64,000 nt of DNA, taken from contig NZ_CP017881.1 of the NCBI RefSeq assembly GCF_002761295.1, positions 800,780 to 864,779 on the forward strand, written 5' to 3'. The translations under genes and the position numbers were made by a program. How positions within the stretch are numbered: position 1 is the first letter of the stretch; the number at the start of each line of letters is the position of its first letter. Of the stretch, positions 47,331 to 57,012 are shown in pieces. The stretch comes from Methanohalophilus portucalensis. Lineage in GTDB: Archaea; Halobacteriota; Methanosarcinia; Methanosarcinales; Methanosarcinaceae. The notes under the pieces were generated by a model. That model was not told the origin of the DNA and did not search any database. It saw nothing but the letters and a program-made list of their open reading frames with translations.

Positions 47331-49220
47331 TCATTTCATATCATAAATAGATACTGAAGAAGTTGTGTATATTTTAGATTGCATATCCAGGCGTTCAAAT
47401 AAATTCAGAGTGTTATTTTCATTTGGTAAATACCTATAATTACTAGATGCGACTTTTGGTGTATGATGTGACCTAAAGGGTAAACCGTATTCTAAAAACT
47501 TTCCAACCCGTATAATTGCATAGCCCCCTGTATTTCCAAAATTGTTTACATCGCGTATAATATCAGTATTTCTAATATTGTTGCTCGTCAAAAATCTATT
47601 TGTTTCATAATCGGTATAAATTGTTTTTTCTGATAAATAAATAGAAGTATGTTCATAACTTTCAATTTCTTGTGAATTGAAATAAAGCCTATTTCCATCC
47701 TGAAATGCATTTCCATCTGGCACACTATAGATAAGAGATGGACCAACAAACAAGATTAACAAAGATACTAATAATATTTTTTGTGCTGGGATACGTTTGT
47801 TATTTAATAAATATTTGGAAAATACATAGAAACCTAATCCCATTATAATTGCCATAAATGGGGCAACAATTAATTTTAGTCGATCAAATTGAAACAAGTC
47901 CAAAAATTGCCACAACAAATGAATTGGATTTTTTACATACAGTACCAATGCTAAAATCGAAAAAAGAGCTACAACATTAAGATATGTATTTGGTTTTTTT
48001 CTGATAATATAACCAATTCCTATTAAACTCATAAAAAGAAATATTATTATGTCTAAATTAGAAAATATATAAAAAGAAAGGCTCATAGTCTGTTCAGTAC
48101 CAACAGAACCGGAGGCAGACGAAATCAATAGTGGTCTTAACAAAATATCTAAGTCAAGACGTTGTCCTATAGTTCTACTTGCGAACATATAAGCTACATA
48201 GAACCAATAAGACAAAAACAATATGTTGTACAAAAGATACAAATTGCCGGCTAAATGTTTTTTGGTATTAACTATATGTTCACATATAAAAAGAAGTAAT
48301 AAAACAATCGATATTTGAGGTAATGAAACTTGATGAGAAAGGACCATAAAGATAATTATTCCTATAGATAATGATTTTAATGTGATATCATTCTTACTAT
48401 AATTAGTGTATATAAAATACAAAAAAATAATAAAACCAAAAAAAGCAAGGTTCCTTGTAACTGAATTTGGACCCGAAAATAATACAACCGAACTCGAAGA
48501 ATATAATAGACAGATGAAAGCTGACAATTGTGTATTATGGACTATTTTCTCAGATATATAGTATAAAAACAGAATTGTTATTGCAGAAAAAGTACCAGTA
48601 ACCAAAAATAAAGAAGATTGTATATTTATATTGAACAATTGGGAAGACGAAGCTATCAATATATGATACAAGGGAAAATATTCATAACCAATGTTTCCCG
48701 TAAGTGTGTGTCCTTGCAAAAAAATCATTCTAGACATATTTATATGAGGTAAAATATCAGTTGTTCCAAAAAATAAAGGGTATATGAAAGTTACACCATA
48801 GGTGAAGTTTAGAAATACTACAAATAATTCTAATAACACTAAATTCTTATTGAAATTATTTGAAAATAGTTGAATATATATTACTCCGTACAGAATAATT
48901 AATATCATAAAATAATACCAAGGTCTTGCAAAATTAACCAGCAAGCACAATATAGAAAGACAATAAAAAATTACAAATGTTTTATTTAATGTTATTTTTT
49001 TGAAATAAAACATCGATATAGTTGTGCCTAAATTGATTTCATGTTTGTATATATATGGTAAAATAATGGCTACAGCAACCATAGGAATTATCAATACAAG
49101 TCCTTTTAATAAGATGCTGACGTTGTTTAATATATAACCAAATATTAATCCAAGTAAAACTAAAACAATAAGAATTAATGAAAAATTAGTACTAAATTTA
49201 TCAAACAACTTATTTTTCAT
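47331..49220 (-). CDS. Multi-pass membrane protein, GT-C-like
   Basis: This 629-residue protein has about 14 membrane segments and a C-terminal outer domain (about 490-629). Between early segments is GTTDILPHINMSRMIFLQGH followed by EYFPLYHIL, which resembles the first outer loop of GT-C glycosyltransferases where an Asp is catalytic. No named family is certain. It is the only leftward gene in this part of the glycan island and may add a sugar from a lipid carrier on the outside. Confidence 0.6.
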   Translation of the reverse strand: MKNKLFDKFSTNFSLILIVLVLLGLIFGYILNNVSILLKGLVLIIPMVAVAIILPYIYKHEINLGTTISMFYFKKITLNKTFVIFYCLSILCLLVNFARPWYYFMILIILYGVIYIQLFSNNFNKNLVLLELFVVFLNFTYGVTFIYPLFFGTTDILPHINMSRMIFLQGHTLTGNIGYEYFPLYHILIASSSQLFNINIQSSLFLVTGTFSAITILFLYYISEKIVHNTQLSAFICLLYSSSSVVLFSGPNSVTRNLAFFGFIIFLYFIYTNYSKNDITLKSLSIGIIIFMVLSHQVSLPQISIVLLLLFICEHIVNTKKHLAGNLYLLYNILFLSYWFYVAYMFASRTIGQRLDLDILLRPLLISSASGSVGTEQTMSLSFYIFSNLDIIIFLFMSLIGIGYIIRKKPNTYLNVVALFSILALVLYVKNPIHLLWQFLDLFQFDRLKLIVAPFMAIIMGLGFYVFSKYLLNNKRIPAQKILLVSLLILFVGPSLIYSVPDGNAFQDGNRLYFNSQEIESYEHTSIYLSEKTIYTDYETNRFLTSNNIRNTDIIRDVNNFGNTGGYAIIRVGKFLEYGLPFRSHHTPKVASSNYRYLPNENNTLNLFERLDMQSKIYTTSSVSIYDMK

Positions 49221-49407
49221 AGTGGATGAAGATTGATGACATCATTAATATTTGTTTTGCATGTATATCTATTCATAAATAATGCATTTAGATGATACAG
49301 AAATATAAATTGCATGTAAGTATTTTCTATATAATGACTATATCTTGTGCATCTTCAATTTATCATAATCAGGTGAAAATATTTATAAGTTACAGCAATA
49401 CTAGTAT

Positions 49408-49611
49408 TGTGGTTGCTGATGTCATTGGAAAAGAAGCCTAATTAAAACCTAGAGAAAATTACCTATTATACGAATCAAGAAATCCGTATGATTTGGCCGA
49501 AAAAATATCTATTCTCTTAAATGACAAAGAATTGTATGCAGACATGTGTAAAAATAGCAGAGAATTGGTAAGACATTTGAGTAGAACACGATTGTACAAA
49601 ACTCAGGCATA
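49408..49611 (+). pseudogene. Stump of a GT4 glycosyltransferase C-terminus
   Basis: The frame VVADVIGKEA, TAA, LKPRENYLLYESRNPYDLAE and on to ELYADMCKNSRELV is a diverged copy of the end of the gene at 51287-52438. It has a TAA where that gene has TGG, and it ends early. The rest of 49221-49734 shows no other gene. Confidence 0.75.
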
Positions 49612-49734
49612 GTGAAAAAAATTGTTTTCCTGAAAAAGAGGAAAATTGGAATTCAAAGAGGAAATGGTCTATTCATCAAAAAATGAATACTGTCACACTT
49701 GAGATACTAATAATAAAAATGGGAGAGTAATGTT

Positions 49735-50688
49735 ATGGACTATCAATATTTAGCAAATACTTTTTCTGGAGGATTAATTAATCCTATATCAAAAATTATA
49801 AATAAAGTATATCATTCAAGAAATGAGAATCCATGGTTAATTAGTGGAAGTCCTCGATCAGGAACTACATGGCTTGCAGAAGTGATTGCATCGTCAGAGA
49901 AAAGTCGTTTAATCTGGGAACCTTTACAGGAAGGAAATCCTGTAAAACATAATTACGTTTTCTCTAAAAGGCCACTATATCTACCAGATGGCAATAATCA
50001 AGAAACCGATGATTCAAAACAATTTTTTAAACAATTATTGAAAGGTGAAAACCTCAATTTCCATACTTTGAGATTAGTCAAGTATCCAAGGAACATTCTT
50101 AAAACATTTAAGAATGAAAGGCTGATTATTAAATTTGTACGTGGTAACGGAGTTGTTGGATATCTATATGAACATTTCAACATCCCAAAACCAGTGGTTA
50201 TAATCCGTCATCCTTGTGCTGTGATTGCATCGCAACTTAGAATGGGTCGATGGGATGACCATCCACATATTGATGAAAATCTAATCAAACAATATCCACA
50301 TATTAAAAGTGTTATAGAAAATGCTAGTTCTCTGGAGGAACAGTTAGCAGTAACATGGGCTGGTGATGTATTAGCTGCTAAATTGTGGGAAAATAACATA
50401 CAAATCGTCTATTATGAAGATTTGGTATTGAAGGGAAATGTAGTGCTAGAGAAAATATTTTCAGAATGGGGTTATAATGAAGTCCCTGAAAATTGTTTGA
50501 ACAAACTTAATCAGCCCAGCAGTACATCAAAATATTGGTCTGAAGATAAATCGGGCATGGAAAAACTCAAAGGATGGAGTGAATATTTATCGGATGAACA
50601 AGTTTCAAAAATATCTAATACTATTAAAAAAATAGGCATAAATGACTATGATGATTTAACTTTTTTACCAAAATTGAATTGTAGGTGA
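49735..50688 (+). CDS. Sulfotransferase B
   Basis: This 317-residue PAPS-dependent sulfotransferase has SGSPRSGTTW at 37-46 and VVIIRHPCAVIASQL near 157, followed by WDDHPHID. It is a paralogue of sulfotransferase A (41335), sharing motif context throughout and a near-identical segment TWAGDVLAAKL. ATG 49735 lies behind GGGAGAGTAATGTT. Two such enzymes in one island suggest more than one sulfated position or acceptor. Confidence 0.87.
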   Translation: MDYQYLANTFSGGLINPISKIINKVYHSRNENPWLISGSPRSGTTWLAEVIASSEKSRLIWEPLQEGNPVKHNYVFSKRPLYLPDGNNQETDDSKQFFKQLLKGENLNFHTLRLVKYPRNILKTFKNERLIIKFVRGNGVVGYLYEHFNIPKPVVIIRHPCAVIASQLRMGRWDDHPHIDENLIKQYPHIKSVIENASSLEEQLAVTWAGDVLAAKLWENNIQIVYYEDLVLKGNVVLEKIFSEWGYNEVPENCLNKLNQPSSTSKYWSEDKSGMEKLKGWSEYLSDEQVSKISNTIKKIGINDYDDLTFLPKLNCR

Positions 50689-50693
50689 ACTTA

Positions 50694-51231
50694 ATGCATT
50701 ATAAAATAAAAGTTGCAAAAACCGCTTTTAAAAGAAGAATATATTGGAGAGTAATAAATGCTCTCAAATACCCTCAATTTCGAAAAAAAGATATAATCGT
50801 TCACCCAAAATCAAACATAGGAGAATGTCTCCATAGGAGAACATACTAATATAAATGGTCCAGCTTTCATTGACGGTCATTGTATTATAGGTAAATGGTG
50901 TGCTATTGCAAGTAATTTAAGGGTTCGAACTAATAATCATCATTATAATTATCCTAATATGCAAGTCAAATTACAGTCAAAATATGGTTTTATGGAAATC
51001 ATGACCACAAAAGGCAAATCAGAAATAGGAAATGCTTGCTGGATAGGGGATAATGTTATAATTTTACCAAATGTTAATCAAGTATAGATTTAATGCAAAT
51101 ATTATTAACCAACTCCTTGATATTAAATGGTGGGATTGACCTGAAGATAAAATATCCAATAACAAATCTTTTTTTGAAACAGATTTACATATAAATTCAA
51201 ACACCAATATTTATGATTTAATTAAAGAATG
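50694..51231 (+). pseudogene. Broken CatB-like hexapeptide acetyltransferase
   Basis: Pieces of one gene are visible. The start is HYKIKVAKTAFKRRIYWRVI; after a frameshift near 50826 it continues SIGEHTNINGPAFIDGHCII and ACWIGDNVIILPNV. The final hexapeptide coils are then deleted near 51080. The tail YRFNANIINQLLDIKWWD is followed by TGA and PEDKISNNKSFF. The WWDW tail motif identifies the xenobiotic-acyltransferase (Vat/CatB) group, and the TGA replaces the second Trp codon of that motif. Three separate lesions make this a real pseudogene. Confidence 0.8.
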
Positions 51232-51286
51232 AAACAAATATTGAGTTAGCAACTATAATTTGACTTTTTAACAATGAGGAATTCTG

Positions 51287-52438
51287 ATGCATCCAGAAAA
51301 AGGTTTAATTGTTTTGATGGGGTACAATCCGGGTTATAGTATTGTCCAATCTTCAAGAGCATTACATATATTTGAAGAGATAACAAAATATTATCCTGAA
51401 ACATATTTATTGATGCAGAAAAGTAAAAATAGTAGTATATGCTTAGATAATTTAATATGCATTAAACCTAAACTTAACTTAGAAGGTAAAGAAAGCAAAT
51501 ATAGGCTATTGAAACGTGTTTTGTTCAGGTTCCAAATAGCATTATACATATTTTATTTTATTACTATAAACAAAATAGACTATGTCTTTTTAAGGGGATA
51601 TGACACCATCCTATTATATCCTTTCCTAAAACTATTAAAAATAAAGATATATTATGACTTCCATGGCAAATTTGATGTTGAATTACAACAACTAAACCGA
51701 AACCTACGAGCATTTTTTGTTAAATGGATTGACAAATTCATCTTGAGATATGCAGATGGCATTATTGTAGTAAGTAATGGCATCAAAGCTCAGATTGAAG
51801 AATACAGTGATAAATGCATTTTACTTCCAAATGGTGTGGATGTAAAAAGAATCGAATCTACAGAAGCAGAGTGTCCTGTAGATATCCCCGAAGATAAGAA
51901 AGTAATAGGGTTTATTGGAAACTGGGAAGAATTCATGAATATAGAAGATATTTGTGAATCTGTATCTTTATTGTCAAATTGCATGATTGTGATTGTTGGT
52001 TACGGGTATAAGGCTGCCCAGAAAATTGATAAGTATAAAGATCAACCAAATATTTTATTCACAGGAAAATTACCACAAATAGAAACTTATTCTATATTGA
52101 ACCGTTTTGATATTTGTGTTCTGCCTTATGATAAAGAGGACCTCCATTCACAATATCCTGATTTTTTTTCATCAAGAAAAACTAAAGAATATATTGCTGC
52201 AGGTAAACCCATTGTGGTTGCTGATGTTATTGGAAAAGAAGCCTGGTTAAAGCCTGAAGAACACTGCCTATTATATGAATCAAGAAATCCGGAAGATCTC
52301 GCCGAGAAAATTTCCATTCTCTTAAATGATAAAGAACTGTATGCAAACATGTCTAAAAATAACAGAGAATTAGCAAAACAGTTCGAGTGGAACGTGATTG
52401 TCCAAAACTCAGGTATATTGGAAGATATTCAGAACTAA
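51287..52438 (+). CDS. GT4-family glycosyltransferase
   Basis: This 383-residue GT-B glycosyltransferase has IVQSSRALHIFEEI near the start, IYYDFHGKFDVELQ in the middle and a C-terminal domain with GFIGNWEEFMNIEDI, FDICVLPYDKEDLHS and KTKEYIAAGKPIVV. It lacks the strict EX7E pattern but keeps a Lys-Glu pair there. ATG 51287 follows AATGAGGAATTCTG. Its tail is duplicated as a stump at 49408. Confidence 0.85.
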   Translation: MHPEKGLIVLMGYNPGYSIVQSSRALHIFEEITKYYPETYLLMQKSKNSSICLDNLICIKPKLNLEGKESKYRLLKRVLFRFQIALYIFYFITINKIDYVFLRGYDTILLYPFLKLLKIKIYYDFHGKFDVELQQLNRNLRAFFVKWIDKFILRYADGIIVVSNGIKAQIEEYSDKCILLPNGVDVKRIESTEAECPVDIPEDKKVIGFIGNWEEFMNIEDICESVSLLSNCMIVIVGYGYKAAQKIDKYKDQPNILFTGKLPQIETYSILNRFDICVLPYDKEDLHSQYPDFFSSRKTKEYIAAGKPIVVADVIGKEAWLKPEEHCLLYESRNPEDLAEKISILLNDKELYANMSKNNRELAKQFEWNVIVQNSGILEDIQN

Positions 52439-52450
52439 ATCAATTATTAT

Positions 52451-53050
52451 AAGGAGATCGCCTTCGTTATCCACAATGTGGGTGATGTGATGATGGATGC
52501 TGTGCTCTACAACAGCAAAATCGCAGAGGAAAAGTCCACAATTCTTGGAGATCTGGACCTCAGTGCAGGGCAGTACCTGCTTGCCACCGTGCACAGGGCT
52601 TCAAACACCGATTCCAAGCAAAACCTCACCTCCATTATCAATGCCTTTGTGGACTGCGGAGAAACAATCGTATTTCCGGTACATCCCAGGACTGCCAAAT
52701 ACATGAAGCAGTACGGCCCGTGGGAAAAAGCCAGGGCAAATCTGGTGCTTACAGAACCCGTGGGCTATCTGGACATACTCAAACTCACAGGTAGTGCAAA
52801 GAAGGTGTTGACCGACTCTGGAGGGTTGCAGAAGGAAGCCTACATGCTGGGTGTGCCCTGCGTCACTCTGTGGGAGAATACTGAGTGGGTGGAGACCGTG
52901 GAGGCTGGCTGGAATGTGCTGGTAGGAGCGGAGTATGGGGAGATTTTGGAGAGTATTGCAAGTTTTCAAGACAACTCCACACAGGCAGATGTTTTCGGAG
53001 ATGGCAATGCCAGTGGAAGGATCTGTGAGATATTGAATCCCAAGTCCTAA
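52451..53050 (+). pseudogene. wecB: UDP-GlcNAc 2-epimerase, C-terminal half only
   Basis: About 200 residues match the C-terminal half of non-hydrolysing UDP-N-acetylglucosamine 2-epimerase: HNVGDVMMDAVLYN, LATVHRASNTD, FPVHPRTAKYM, LTDSGGLQKEAYMLGVPCVT and WVETVEAGWNVLVG. The normal enzyme has about 360 residues, and the first 180 or so are missing. The preserved frame begins KEIAFVIHNVG, with only a GTG (52478) as a possible start. The GC-rich coding sequence abuts the AT-rich glycosyltransferase 12 bases upstream, so the cut is probably a recombination joint. Confidence 0.8.
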
Positions 53051-53131
53051 TCCATCGGCATCAATATCTTTATTAAGACTCTCTTCTTTTAAAGGACAAT
53101 CTGAAGGTTGTTTGCGATAATTGGAGATATA

Positions 53132-54616
53132 ATGCCTTCCAAAAGTACCAGTGAAAAAAGATTTGCATCAGATGTCCTGACCCTTGTGGGTGGTACGGGT
53201 ATTGCCCAGATAGTGTCTATTGCAGTTGCACCTATATTAAGTCGTATTTATTCTCCTTCTGATTTCGGGATTCTTGCACTGTTTGTTTCTTTGAGCGGGA
53301 TACTGGGAGGAATTGCATGTTTCAGATATGAAATGAGTATTATGCTGCCTGATTCCAAGGAAGAGGCAGATACTCAGTTGATATTAAGTATTGTGGTGGC
53401 ATTTCTTTTTTCGGCCATAACGGCAATTCTGTTCCTTCTATTCAAAAACCCTATTATGCAAATATTCAATGCACAGGAACTGGGAAACTATGTATATCTC
53501 ATCCCATTATTCATTTTTCTGCAGGGTATGTTTCTGTCTTTGAATTTCTGGAATTCCCGCAATAAGAAATTTAAGAATATGTCCCATGCAAGGATATCTG
53601 CGTCCCTTTCACAGGCAGGCACACAGGTGGGGGCAGGAGGGCTCGGGTATGTAAGTGGTATATCCCTGATTCTCGGGTCCCTGGTAGGCAAAGTTATTTC
53701 CGTTATGACCCTTATCCATTCGGCTTTCAAAAAAGGAGTATATGTCAGGCAGGTTAATTTTAAAAGTCTTGGTGCCGGAATCCGGCGATATAAAAAATTC
53801 CCACTCATAGACACCTGGTCAACCCTGCTTAATTCCCTGTCATGGCAACTACCCGTTCTGTTGCTTTCAGCCTTTTTCAATTCTGCTATTGTAGGTTTTT
53901 ATTCACTTGGATTTCGCCTGTTGCAGATGCCCATGAGTTTTATTGGCCGTTCCATCTCCCAGGTATTTTACCAGAGAGCCACTGAATCCAAAAAGGAAGG
54001 TACTCTGAATGTACTTGTGGAAAATGTATTCAGAATATTGGTACTGATCGGACTGTTTCCAATTCTCATTCTTACTCTTTCAGGAGATGCAATATTCGGT
54101 GTAATTCTGGGGATGGAATGGGTGGAAGCAGGAGTCTATGTTCAGATTCTGAGTATCTGGGGATTCATATGGTTTATCTCATCTCCCTTAAGTACCCTTT
54201 ATGTGGTATTTGAAAAACAAGAATTCGGACTAAAATATAATATCTTCAATCTGATCACAAGAGCACTCTCCCTTCTGATAGGTGGATACTTGGGCGATGT
54301 ATATGTGGCTTTAGGATTATTTGCAATATCCGGGATTTTTGTTTACGGCTACCTTTGTCTGAAGATGCTGCATTATGCAGGTGTCAAAAACTCCACTGCC
54401 GGCAAGATAGTATTCTCCAGTTTTAAGTTGTTCGTCCCGGCTGCACTTGTACTTGTTGTACTAAGGTTATTTAGTGATAATCTCTATTTGATTACAGGAG
54501 TGGCTGTTTCTCTGTGTATTACCTATTACCTGTACATTTTGAAAACAGATTCACAACTGCAATCCTTACTGGAAATATTACCAATAGTGCCGGATTCGAT
54601 GAAAAAGAGAAAGTGA
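53132..54616 (+). CDS. Polysaccharide flippase (MATE/MOP superfamily, Wzx-like)
   Basis: This 494-residue protein has 12 to 14 membrane segments. The start FASDVLTLVGGTGIAQIVSI and the IYSPSDFGILALFVSLSGIL segment are typical of O-antigen and teichuronic-type flippases. It should move the lipid-linked glycan across the membrane. ATG 53132 follows GGAGATATA; an upstream ATG frame lacks a site. It is the last gene of the rightward glycan block and converges with the OLD nuclease gene. Confidence 0.88.
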   Translation: MPSKSTSEKRFASDVLTLVGGTGIAQIVSIAVAPILSRIYSPSDFGILALFVSLSGILGGIACFRYEMSIMLPDSKEEADTQLILSIVVAFLFSAITAILFLLFKNPIMQIFNAQELGNYVYLIPLFIFLQGMFLSLNFWNSRNKKFKNMSHARISASLSQAGTQVGAGGLGYVSGISLILGSLVGKVISVMTLIHSAFKKGVYVRQVNFKSLGAGIRRYKKFPLIDTWSTLLNSLSWQLPVLLLSAFFNSAIVGFYSLGFRLLQMPMSFIGRSISQVFYQRATESKKEGTLNVLVENVFRILVLIGLFPILILTLSGDAIFGVILGMEWVEAGVYVQILSIWGFIWFISSPLSTLYVVFEKQEFGLKYNIFNLITRALSLLIGGYLGDVYVALGLFAISGIFVYGYLCLKMLHYAGVKNSTAGKIVFSSFKLFVPAALVLVVLRLFSDNLYLITGVAVSLCITYYLYILKTDSQLQSLLEILPIVPDSMKKRK

Positions 54617-54640
54617 ATCATGAACATATAAGAAATTATG

Positions 54641-56368
54641 TTAAATCTTGCTAAATAACAGATTAATTTCACATGGAATATTTGATTCATCGCAATAATC
54701 GGCTAGTATTTTACCAAAAATTATTTTAGTAAACTTTTTGCCACTTCCTTTATTTAGAGTCTTAAGTTCTGAACTGAATTTTATCTCAGAATTCGTAGAA
54801 CATTTATCTCTTATAGAAGCTATATTATCCAAATTCCATTGTGACCTGGCAATATCTTTACCATGTGTTTCCAAATATTTTTCCCAAGATTTATATAATG
54901 TCTCGTCTGAAAATGCATCTTCAAACTCTTTTTCCCCAATTGTAAATTGATGAGCATCTGGAATCTTCAATTTGTCAATCAGTTTTGCGGTATCTTCACT
55001 TGCATCATTGTCTTTGATAATAAAAATACTGTTTTGATCAAACAACTCCAACAAGGCTTTCGCAAATCCATGAATATTCTTAATACCCCCAGTATTGATT
55101 ACTTTAATCAAATCGCGGTTCATAGTTCGATTATTTATCTTTTGATATATGAGGGGCAAAAATTCTTTTTCTGTATCTCCTTCTACAATAATGATTTTTT
55201 TAGCAAAATACAAATAAATATTTTCAATTCCTAAATCACTTAATATTTTGTCAGACTCATCGGGTTTATCTTCAAGACATTTTAATTTGGTAAAATTGGA
55301 AGTTGGTTGGGAAAGTAATTTTATTTGTTTGGGTTTAACTGCATTGATCAAAAACGGAGAATGAGTTGTGAATATCACCTGACATCCCCTGTCTGCAAGA
55401 GTTTCAAGAACGTTCAGCAATTCTATCTGTGCTTTGACATGCAAGTGCGTATCAGGTTCATCTAAAATATATAATTTTGAATCTGAACTGGCACCTTCAC
55501 TACTGGCCTTATATTCCAATAAAGCCAAAGAAATTCTACGTTTGGTACCATCTCCTTTCTTATCAACCAGAATTTCCTGATTATTTTCCATGAAGAGAAC
55601 TTTTGGAGAAAGACTCAAATTTCGAGGTTCAAAAGAAGGTTCAACTTTAATATCAGTTAGATTTTTTAAGTATTGCTGTATATTTGTTAATATTCCTTTC
55701 GATTCTAGTTCTTCAGAGATAGTAGTTGCATAACTATCCAGTTCATCCTGAATAATTTCCTCAATTGTTTTATCACCAACTTTTGTATTCCATAGTTCCT
55801 TCTTTTTATCTTTAAGAAAAACTTCACTAAAAAAAGATTCTATATCCTCAAAATGTTTTCCATCGATTTGTACTTCATTCATTTCGGGTAAATTGACACC
55901 TTCAATAACAGGATTTTCATCACTTAATTTCTCAAAAATATTGGAAACCAAGGTATCCGCTCTACTATTCGAACGGACCGTGATACCAAGCATCTTTGCT
56001 AATTCCCTTATTTTTTCATCATCAGCATTAGCAATTGATTCACTCAATGATCCAAGATAATCTTTGACATAAGAAACAAAATTTACAGTGGGAATTGCAG
56101 AAAACTCAACATGAAGATTGCTTTTATCTGTACATATCATGTTATATTCAAAACTATCTGTTTCCAGAACCATTTTCATTTCTTCTTTACCATTAGTAAA
56201 ATCATCGGTATCAGGAGAATATTTGCCTGTAAAAATATCGATGCATTTTATCAAAGATGTTTTACCACTATCATTTTCTCCTACAAGCAATGTAATTTCA
56301 TCATCAAAATTTAATTTGAAATCACATAAGCAACGAAAGCCATCAACATAAATGCTGTGAATTCTAAT
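54641..56368 (-). CDS. OLD-family ATP-dependent nuclease, possible AUU start
   Basis: This AAA ATPase plus TOPRIM protein is of the overcoming-lysogenisation-defect (OLD) family. Walker A is LLVGENDSGKTS, followed by LYILDEPDTHLH (Walker B) and IFTTHSPFLI. The TOPRIM part has KIIIVEGDTEKEFLP and IFIIKDND. The domain clearly begins upstream of the first usual start codon (TTG 56290): IRIHSIYVDGFRC and FDDEITLLVGEN are in frame, with no ATG, GTG or TTG before a stop. ATT 56368 lies seven bases after GGAGG in GGAGGGTGA, so translation probably begins at AUU. It follows a frameshifted small gene and may be a two-gene defence unit. Confidence 0.82.
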   Translation of the reverse strand: MRIHSIYVDGFRCLCDFKLNFDDEITLLVGENDSGKTSLIKCIDIFTGKYSPDTDDFTNGKEEMKMVLETDSFEYNMICTDKSNLHVEFSAIPTVNFVSYVKDYLGSLSESIANADDEKIRELAKMLGITVRSNSRADTLVSNIFEKLSDENPVIEGVNLPEMNEVQIDGKHFEDIESFFSEVFLKDKKKELWNTKVGDKTIEEIIQDELDSYATTISEELESKGILTNIQQYLKNLTDIKVEPSFEPRNLSLSPKVLFMENNQEILVDKKGDGTKRRISLALLEYKASSEGASSDSKLYILDEPDTHLHVKAQIELLNVLETLADRGCQVIFTTHSPFLINAVKPKQIKLLSQPTSNFTKLKCLEDKPDESDKILSDLGIENIYLYFAKKIIIVEGDTEKEFLPLIYQKINNRTMNRDLIKVINTGGIKNIHGFAKALLELFDQNSIFIIKDNDASEDTAKLIDKLKIPDAHQFTIGEKEFEDAFSDETLYKSWEKYLETHGKDIARSQWNLDNIASIRDKCSTNSEIKFSSELKTLNKGSGKKFTKIIFGKILADYCDESNIPCEINLLFSKI

Positions 56369-56399
56369 ATGTCACCCTCCCTTTGCAAAAAAAATAAAA

Positions 56400-56713
56400 T
56401 TAAGAATACTTACCCCAGTCTCTTTCAATAAACCAATTTGGAGTCCACTTCACATAGTTTGCTGGGTCAAAAGATTCGTCGAGTATATCAATATTGATTA
56501 TTTGCCCGGGAAGTGGGGACAAATTATGCTTTCCATCAGGACTATTTAAATCATAGAAATGATAACGATCACTCATATCACTATATCTTCTACTTGGCCC
56601 ATAGTCAAAAGGAATACAGATTCGTCTGATTTTCCTTTATCCTGAGAATCAAAGAATACTTCTACTTTTTTCTTTTCATGTATTGCTTTTAAAAATATTT
56701 CTTTGTTGTTCAT
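56400..56713 (-). pseudogene. Small conserved protein ahead of OLD, one-base frameshift
   Basis: ATG 56713 follows GAGGGCGATTTGT. The protein starts NNKEIFLKAIHEKKKVEVFF; after GATAAAGGAAAA the frame is lost. One extra A in the run at 56630-56633 restores IRRICIPFDYGPSRRYSDMS, then DRYHFYDLNSPDGKHNLSPL, and the end NWFIERDWGKYS. The repaired protein would have about 104 residues. I recognise the general pattern of a conserved small protein but cannot give a function. It lies directly upstream of the OLD gene on the same strand. Confidence 0.65.
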
Positions 56714-57012
56714 ACAAATCGCCCTCTTTTATTTTTCTCTGCTAATTTCCCACCCTCATCAATAAAAATTAGACATAAAATCTCTAATTTAGATTGATTG
56801 AATATTTTATACTATTTGGAAATCAACATATTAATTGTTGAACTTTTATGAGGTGAATCAACAAATAAAGAGAATTGTCTGAACATATTTAAATATTTTG
56901 AATTGATTCCCTCACATAATACACTACCCACTACACGTTAGCTAATAGCCAAACAAAAATCAACCTTTATCTGAAAAAATTAGAGAAGGGATATATCAAG
57001 TGGGCAATCATC
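56714..57012. other. Gene-free AT-rich gap
   Basis: No gene, RNA or clear repeat is seen here. It holds the upstream region of the OLD operon (leftward) and the downstream end of the dehydrogenase gene. Confidence 0.6.
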
